Below, in pieces: positions 59,105 to 64,000 of a stretch of 64,000 bases of DNA. The notes beneath the pieces were generated by a model. It was not told the origin of the DNA and did not search any database. It was given only the letters and a program-made list of their open reading frames with translations. Each line of letters begins with the position of its first letter. The first letter of the stretch is position 1. A program made the translations under genes and the position numbers. The stretch lies in the NCBI RefSeq assembly GCF_035958815.1, contig NZ_CP108383.1, forward strand, positions 5,828,001-5,892,000. The letters are read 5' to 3'. Origin of the DNA: Nocardia sp. NBC_01327 (GTDB lineage Bacteria > Actinomycetota > Actinomycetes > Mycobacteriales > Mycobacteriaceae).

Positions 59105-60267
59105 CCGGGCCGAGGGCCGAATTCGCCCGGCGCAGCGGCGAATTCGGAGGACAGGTGCTCGGCGGCGAGCCGCGCGCCGAGCCGCCGCAGCAATGCCGCC
59201 CCGTCGGTGAAGCATCGCCGCACATCCGGTTCGATCTCCGTCAGCGAATAGACGGCGGTGAATCCCGCACTGCGAAACCGTTGGGCGGTCAGCGTATTTC
59301 GCCCGCAGACGGCAATGACCGGCACACCCGCCGCCCCGGCCGCGGCAGCGACACCGGCGGGGGCCTTGCCGTACAGTGTCTGCTCGTCGAGCATGCCCTC
59401 TCCGGTCACGACCAGATCCGCACCGGCGAGCTGTGCGCCGAAATCGACCAGTTCCAGCACCAATTCGATGCCGGGGCGCAGCGTCGCGCCTAGTGCGGCG
59501 ACCGCCGCGAACCCGACCCCGCCTGCGGCACCGGCTCCCGCACGGTCCCGCAGATCGTGGCCGGTGGCCTCGGCGATACAGTCCGCCCAGCGGGTGAGCG
59601 CCGCATCCAGGGCAGCCACTTGCCCACCATCCGCGCCCTTCTGGGGACCGTAGACCGCTGCCGCACCGTATGGACCGGTCAGCGGATTGTCCACATCACA
59701 GGCGACGGTGAAATCGACATCCGCCAGCCGTTCCCGCAGGGCCGCAAGGTCGATCGTGTCGAGCCGATCCAATGCCGCACCGCCATCGCCGATATCGGCT
59801 CCTTCGGCATCGAGCAGGCGGGCGCCGAGCGCCCGCAGCAGTCCCGCGCCGCCGTCGGTGCTCGCGCTCCCGCCGATGCCCAGCACAATCCGGCGGCAAC
59901 CGGCGGTGATCGCCGCGTCGATCACCTCGCCGGTCCCCCGGCTGGTGGCTGTCATAGGTGCGAATTCCCCACTCGGCAACCGGACCAGCCCGGAGATATC
60001 CGCCAGCTCCACGACGGCGATATCGCCGCGTCGTGCATAGCCGGTCTCGACCGGCTCGCCCGTAGGCCCGGTGGCACGCACCGGAATCGCGACGAACCCG
60101 GCGGCCACCGCAGCCGCGACGGTCCCGTCACCGCCGTCGGCGACAGGCACCACCGACACGTCCGCGTTCGGCAGCACGTGCCGAATACCGGACGCGACGG
60201 CGTCACCTACCTGTGCGGCGGTCATCGACCCCTTGAACTTGTCGGAGGCGATCAATACGCGGGCCAT
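59101..60267 (-). CDS. glxK: Glycerate kinase (GlxK/GarK type I family)
   Basis: 388 residues; phosphorylates D-glycerate (members usually give 2-phosphoglycerate) as the last step of glyoxylate assimilation. N-terminus VLIASDKFKGSMTAAQVGDAVASGI, substrate region VPVADGGDGTV, GIGGSASTDGGAGLLRALGA, and GAGAAGGVGFAAVAALGA with DLVVTGEGMLDEQTLYGKAPAGVA near the end are all family signatures. ATG 60267 follows GAGGGA, 8 bp after the gcl stop. Last gene of hyi-glxR-gcl-glxK. Confidence 0.92.
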   Translation of the reverse strand: MARVLIASDKFKGSMTAAQVGDAVASGIRHVLPNADVSVVPVADGGDGTVAAAVAAGFVAIPVRATGPTGEPVETGYARRGDIAVVELADISGLVRLPSGEFAPMTATSRGTGEVIDAAITAGCRRIVLGIGGSASTDGGAGLLRALGARLLDAEGADIGDGGAALDRLDTIDLAALRERLADVDFTVACDVDNPLTGPYGAAAVYGPQKGADGGQVAALDAALTRWADCIAEATGHDLRDRAGAGAAGGVGFAAVAALGATLRPGIELVLELVDFGAQLAGADLVVTGEGMLDEQTLYGKAPAGVAAAAGAAGVPVIAVCGRNTLTAQRFRSAGFTAVYSLTEIEPDVRRCFTDGAALLRRLGARLAAEHLSSEFAAAPGEFGPRPG

Positions 60268-60275
60268 CGAATCCC

Positions 60276-62051
60276 TCAGTCCAGCAGTGCGATTGCGGTG
60301 GGCGCGTCCGCGGCGGTTTCGGCCAGCTCCTCGAATTCGACGATATTGTCGATTTCCAGGCCCATCGACACATTCGTGACCCGCTCCAGGATGCACTCCA
60401 CGACCACGGGCACACCGTATTCGGCGATCAGTTTCTTCGCCTGCTCCAGCGCGGGCCCGATCCCGTCCGGCTGGAAGACCCGAATTGCCTTGCAGCCCAA
60501 GCCCTCGACCACCTTGACGTGATCGACGCCGTAACCGCCGACCTCCGGGCTGTTGATATTGTCGAAGTCGAGCTGGACGTAGTAGTCCATGCTGAACGCC
60601 CGCTGCGCCTGACGGATCAGACCCAGGTACGAGTTGTTCACCAGCACATGGATATACGGGATGCCGAACTGTGCGCCGACGGCCAATTCCTCGATGAGGA
60701 ACTGGAAGTCGTAGTCGCCGGAGATGGCCACCACGGTGGCATCGGGATCGGCCGTGGCAACACCGAGGGCGGCGGGCAGGGTCCAGCCCAGCGGCCCGGC
60801 CTGGCCCGCATTGATCCAGTGCCGCGGCTTGTAGACGTGCAGCAGCTGCGCCGCCTGGATCTGCGACAGGCCGATGGTGCTGACGTAGCGGGTGTCACGG
60901 TCGAACGCCCTGTTCATCTCCTCCCAGACCCGCTGCGGTTTGAGCGGCACCGCATCGAAATGAGTCTTGCGCTGCCCCACCTGCTTTCGAGCCCGGACCT
61001 GACCGGCCCAGTCGGTCCGGTCGGTCAGCGTGCCCATGGCCGCCATCTCCTGGGCGACCTCGATGAACACCTGCAGCGCCGCGCCCGCATCGGAGGTGAT
61101 GCCGAAGTCCGGCGCGAACACCCGGCCGATCTGCGTCGGCTCGATATCGACATGCACGAAAGTGCGGTCCCGCGTGTAGGTTTCGACGCCACCGGTATGC
61201 CGGTTGGCCCACCGATTGCCGATACCCAAGACGAAATCCGACTCCAGCAGCGTCGCATTGCCGTGGCGGTGCGAGGTCTGCAACCCGACCATGCCCGCAT
61301 GCAGCAGGTGATCATCGGGGATGGTGCCCCAGCCCATCAGGGTCGGCACCACCGGAACCCCGGTCAGCTCGGCGAATTCGACGAGCAGGTCCGCCGCATC
61401 GGCGTTCACGATGCCGCCGCCCGCCACGATCAGCGGCCGCTCGGCCGCGTTCAGCATGACGAGAGCCTTCTCCGCCTGCGCCCGGGTGGCGGCCGGACGA
61501 TGCACTCGCAGCGGCTCGTACGTCGCGATATCGAACTCGATCTCAGCGAGCTGCACATCGATCGGCAGGTCGATCAGGACCGGTCCCGGCCGGCCTTCGC
61601 GCATGAGCTGGAATGCCTTCTGGAAGGTGCCCGGCACCTGCGCGGGCTCGAGCACGGTGACCGCCCACTTGCTCACCGGGGCGGCGATGGAGGCGATATC
61701 GACGGCCTGGAAGTCTTCCTTGTGCAGCTTGGCCACCGGCGCCTGCCCGGTGATGCACAGGATCGGAATGGAATCCGCACTCGCCGAATACAATCCGGTG
61801 ATCATATCGGTGCCCGCGGGGCCCGAGGTGCCGATGCAGATGCCGATATTGCCGGCGGCGGCGCGGGTGTACCCCTCGGCCATATGCGAGGCCGCCTCGA
61901 CGTGCCGGGCGAGCACGTGCCGAATCCCGCCGTGCGCGCGCAGGGCGCTGTAGAACGGGTTGATCGCGGCGCCCGGGAGTCCGAATGCCTGTGTCGCACC
62001 TTCTTTTTCGAGAATCAAGACCGCCGCGTCCGCAGCGCGCATCCGTGCCAT
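60276..62051 (-). CDS. gcl: Glyoxylate carboligase (tartronate-semialdehyde synthase)
   Basis: 591 residues; ThDP-dependent condensation of two glyoxylates to tartronate semialdehyde with CO2 release. The N-terminal block LARHVEAASHMAEGYTRA has Val51 where other ThDP enzymes have the catalytic Glu, the hallmark of Gcl. The ThDP-Mg motif is AISGDYDFQFLIEEL..NNSYLG, and VNNSYLGLIRQAQR and QLDFDNIN are also Gcl-specific. Its ATG overlaps the glxR stop (TAATG), indicating translational coupling. Confidence 0.96.
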   Translation of the reverse strand: MARMRAADAAVLILEKEGATQAFGLPGAAINPFYSALRAHGGIRHVLARHVEAASHMAEGYTRAAAGNIGICIGTSGPAGTDMITGLYSASADSIPILCITGQAPVAKLHKEDFQAVDIASIAAPVSKWAVTVLEPAQVPGTFQKAFQLMREGRPGPVLIDLPIDVQLAEIEFDIATYEPLRVHRPAATRAQAEKALVMLNAAERPLIVAGGGIVNADAADLLVEFAELTGVPVVPTLMGWGTIPDDHLLHAGMVGLQTSHRHGNATLLESDFVLGIGNRWANRHTGGVETYTRDRTFVHVDIEPTQIGRVFAPDFGITSDAGAALQVFIEVAQEMAAMGTLTDRTDWAGQVRARKQVGQRKTHFDAVPLKPQRVWEEMNRAFDRDTRYVSTIGLSQIQAAQLLHVYKPRHWINAGQAGPLGWTLPAALGVATADPDATVVAISGDYDFQFLIEELAVGAQFGIPYIHVLVNNSYLGLIRQAQRAFSMDYYVQLDFDNINSPEVGGYGVDHVKVVEGLGCKAIRVFQPDGIGPALEQAKKLIAEYGVPVVVECILERVTNVSMGLEIDNIVEFEELAETAADAPTAIALLD

Positions 62052-62944
62052 TATGAGATCTCCTTGTCCGCACGCCCGCTCAGGCGCTCCACCCCGCGCA
62101 GCAGGGCACTGTGATCGAGTCCGCCATCGCCGTTCGCCTTGGCCGCGGCCACCAGTTGCGCGACCAGCGCGCCCAGCGGCACGACCACACCGGCCTTGCG
62201 TGCCGCGGCCGTCACGATCCCCATATCCTTGTGGTGCAGGTCGATTCGGAAGCCGGGCTCGAAGGAACGGGACAGCATATTGCCCCGCTTCTGCTCGAGC
62301 ACCTTCGAACCGGCCAGGCCGCCGCCCAGGACGCGCAAGGCCGCCTCGAGGTCCACGCCGTAGGCCTCCAGGAAGACCACGGCCTCCGCGAGCGCCTCGA
62401 TATTGGCCGCGACAATCAGCTGATTGGCCGCCTTGACGGTCTGGCCCGAACCGCTGGGGCCCACGTGCACAACGGTTTTGGCGAGGGCGTCGAAGATCGG
62501 CCGCGCCTGCTCGAAGTCCGCCGCAGCGCCGCCGACCATGATCGAGAGTTCGGCGGCGAGGGCGCCCGCCTCACCGCCGGACACCGGTGCGTCCAGCAAT
62601 CGGAAGCCGCGCTCGGCGGCCTGGGCCGCGAGCTCGAGGGTCACATCCGGCCGGATGGTGGAGAAGTCGATGATCAGCGCACCCGGCTCCGCGGTGTCGA
62701 AGACGCCCTTCGCGCCCGCCAGCACCTCGTGCACATCGGGTGAGTCCGGCACCATCACACAGATCACCTCGGCCCCGCGCACCGCATCGGCGATCGAGGT
62801 GGTGGCGTGACCACCCGCCGCGACGAGCGGTACGGCCTTGACGGTGGTGCGGGCGTAGCCGGTCACGGCGTGACCGGCGGTGGCCAGGTGGACGGCCATC
62901 GGGCTGCCCATAATGCCTAGTCCGATAAAAGCGATCCTGCTCAT
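62051..62944 (-). CDS. glxR: Tartronate semialdehyde reductase (2-hydroxy-3-oxopropionate reductase)
   Basis: 297-residue beta-hydroxyacid dehydrogenase. NAD(P) site IAFIGLGIMGSPMAVHLATAG, substrate loop DAPVSGGEAGALAAELSIMVGG and the catalytic lysine in GSGQTVKAANQLIVAANIEAL. It reduces the Gcl product to D-glycerate for GlxK. Second gene of the operon, 55 bp after hyi and overlapping gcl. Confidence 0.93.
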   Translation of the reverse strand: MSRIAFIGLGIMGSPMAVHLATAGHAVTGYARTTVKAVPLVAAGGHATTSIADAVRGAEVICVMVPDSPDVHEVLAGAKGVFDTAEPGALIIDFSTIRPDVTLELAAQAAERGFRLLDAPVSGGEAGALAAELSIMVGGAAADFEQARPIFDALAKTVVHVGPSGSGQTVKAANQLIVAANIEALAEAVVFLEAYGVDLEAALRVLGGGLAGSKVLEQKRGNMLSRSFEPGFRIDLHHKDMGIVTAAARKAGVVVPLGALVAQLVAAAKANGDGGLDHSALLRGVERLSGRADKEIS

Positions 62945-62999
62945 TCCGGTATCCCTGAAGTCGTTGCGTAACAGTGGTTCACGTGGTCACATCGGCCCT

Positions 63000-63824
63000 T
63001 CACGCGCTGTGCCCGCGGCGCTCGCGCGGCAGCCGGTCGAAGCTCTCGGCCGAGCCGCCGGAGGGTACGTACTCGAGCCCGACCCAGCCGCGGTATCCGC
63101 CGGTCTCGAGTGCGGTCAGTTGCTGCTGCAGGGGCAGGTCCCCGGTGCCGGGTTCGTGACGGCCGGGGCTGTCGGCGATCTGGACGTGGGCGATCCGGGC
63201 GGTATGCGCCGCGATCACCTTGTCGACATCATCGCCATTGACCGCCAGGTGGTAGAGATCGGCGAGCAGGCCGATATTCGCCGCGCCCGTGGCCGTCTGC
63301 ACCCGGTCGATCACCGCGAGTACCTCGGCGGCGGTGCGCAGCGGGTAGCGGTTGGGGCCGCTCACCGGCTCGAGCAGCACGGTGCCGTCGATGCGGGCGG
63401 CAGCCCAGGCGGCCAGGCCGAGATTCTCGGTCGCCACCTCGTCCTGCCGCTCGGCCGACACCCCGTCGATCCGATTGCCGTAGAGCGCGTTGAACATTCG
63501 GCAGCCCAGACGCGCGCCGATCTCGAGGGTGGCATCGATATTGGCGCGGAATTCCGCGGACAGGGCGGGCCAGGACACCAGGCCGCGATCACCGAGCGGC
63601 ATATTGCCGGCGGCGAAGTTCAGGCCCACCAGCGATACCCCGGCGTTCTCGACAGCGGCGACGAAGGCGTCGGCCTCCTTATCAGTGGGAACCGAGCGGT
63701 CGAAGGGCCACCAGAACTCGACCGCGTCGAATCCGGCCCGCCGGGCGGCGTCCGGCCGCTCGAGCAGAGGTAGTTCGGTGAACAGGATCGAGCAGTTGAC
63801 CTCGTAACGCAGCGAATGACTCAT
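63000..63824 (-). CDS. hyi: Hydroxypyruvate isomerase
   Basis: 274-residue TIM-barrel isomerase interconverting hydroxypyruvate and tartronate semialdehyde. Features: YEVNCSILFTELPLLERPDAARRAGFDAVEFWWPF in parts, LNFAAGNMPLGDRGLVS, LEPVSGPNRYPL with a metal-ligand Glu, and LEYVPSG near the end. The ATG at 63824 has GGGAGAG upstream. First gene of the glyoxylate operon, directly behind the IclR-like boxes at the right edge. Confidence 0.92.
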   Translation of the reverse strand: MSHSLRYEVNCSILFTELPLLERPDAARRAGFDAVEFWWPFDRSVPTDKEADAFVAAVENAGVSLVGLNFAAGNMPLGDRGLVSWPALSAEFRANIDATLEIGARLGCRMFNALYGNRIDGVSAERQDEVATENLGLAAWAAARIDGTVLLEPVSGPNRYPLRTAAEVLAVIDRVQTATGAANIGLLADLYHLAVNGDDVDKVIAAHTARIAHVQIADSPGRHEPGTGDLPLQQQLTALETGGYRGWVGLEYVPSGGSAESFDRLPRERRGHSA

Positions 63825-63841
63825 GGATCTCTCCCGGTGAA

Positions 63842-63877
63842 TTCCACAATGCGGAAGTAATATTCTGTTATGTGGAA
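63842..63877 (-). promoter_or_regulatory. Two IclR-type boxes before the hyi operon
   Basis: TTCCACAATGCGGAA (63842-63856) and TTCTGTTATGTGGAA (63863-63877) are 15-bp boxes of the TTCC-N7-GGAA type, centres 21 bp apart (two helical turns). The outer halves also pair as ATTCCACA with TGTGGAAT. They sit 18-53 bp upstream of the hyi start and overlap its likely promoter. Confidence 0.6.
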
Positions 63878-63971
63878 TAGCATAGGAGGCGCGCTCCGGC
63901 ACGGTCAAGGAATATCGAAGGAGCCGAGCCGTTTTCGGTGCGTGCGGCCGACGCCGGACCGGCCGGTAGAC

Positions 63972-63986
63972 TTCCGCCATCCGGAA
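63972..63986 (+). promoter_or_regulatory. Third IclR-type box next to a ribosome-binding site at the window edge
   Basis: TTCCGCCATCCGGAA is a TTCCG-N5-CGGAA palindrome. It is followed by ATG (63989) overlapping GGAGGAG (63991-63997), which looks like the ribosome-binding site of a plus-strand gene beginning at or just beyond position 64000. Confidence 0.5.
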
Positions 63987-64000
63987 ACATGGAGGAGACG

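Overview
This window is chromosomal DNA from a high-GC actinobacterium, most probably Nocardia or a close relative (Nocardiaceae). That is inferred from the very high GC throughout, frequent GTG/TTG starts, an F420-type luciferase-like oxidoreductase, an EthA-like monooxygenase, a GabD2-type dehydrogenase, a type II NADH dehydrogenase, a RecBCD operon and small secreted Ala/Gly-rich proteins. No rRNA, tRNA, CRISPR array, prophage or transposase was seen. The left edge cuts a gene, and the right edge stops just after a ribosome-binding site.

Layout. 1-5.2 kb: the 3' part of a JetC-type SMC ATPase (Wadjet plasmid-defence family) carrying an in-frame 27-bp minisatellite, an unrecognised four-helix membrane protein, then an unusually structured 130-bp spacer. 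5.2-10.2 kb: metallophosphoesterase, small membrane protein, VanY-like peptidase, class I fumarase, MarR regulator. 10.2-15.6 kb: a stress-signalling operon (RsbR-RsbS-RsbT-RsbX-like and a five-domain RsbU-like phosphatase/kinase) followed by an RsbV-like STAS protein, with a sigma-B/F-type promoter in front but no sigma gene in the window. 15.7-25 kb: F420 oxidoreductase, FchA-like cyclodeaminase, L,D-transpeptidase, a FolD with an altered active site, DUF218 protein, PrmC-like methyltransferase, HAD hydrolase, APH(6)-like kinase, DHA2 drug exporter. 24.8-28.2 kb: a membrane-stress-like trio (SPFH plus GYF_2, zinc ribbon, small membrane protein).

28.4-33.7 kb: SDR and succinate-semialdehyde dehydrogenase, a divergent TetR regulator with tandem operators, a membrane protein and a Baeyer-Villiger-type monooxygenase. 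33.8-43.1 kb: recC-recB-recD. 43.2-48.3 kb: small protein, secreted class A beta-lactamase-like hydrolase, type II NADH dehydrogenase, two paralogous secreted proteins. 48.4-51.6 kb: urease accessory genes ureF-ureG-ureD without ureABC, then a quinone-oxidoreductase-like gene with a MerR-type promoter.

51.9-64 kb: a glyoxylate-metabolism region. One operon (aminotransferase, MFS transporter, FAD/Fe-S oxidoreductase, FAH-family hydrolase) probably imports and oxidises a 2-hydroxyacid to glyoxylate. The facing operon (hyi-glxR-gcl-glxK) is the complete glycerate pathway turning two glyoxylates into 2-phosphoglycerate or 3-phosphoglycerate. An IclR regulator sits between them, and IclR-like boxes at the right edge suggest a second regulator just outside.

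Most genes are ordinary core or catabolic genes. The observations most worth following are the structured spacer at 5.0-5.2 kb, the FchA/FolD pairing with loss of the FolD catalytic lysine, the JetC minisatellite, the PPPLP/GYF pairing in the SPFH operon and the sigma-less stressosome module.
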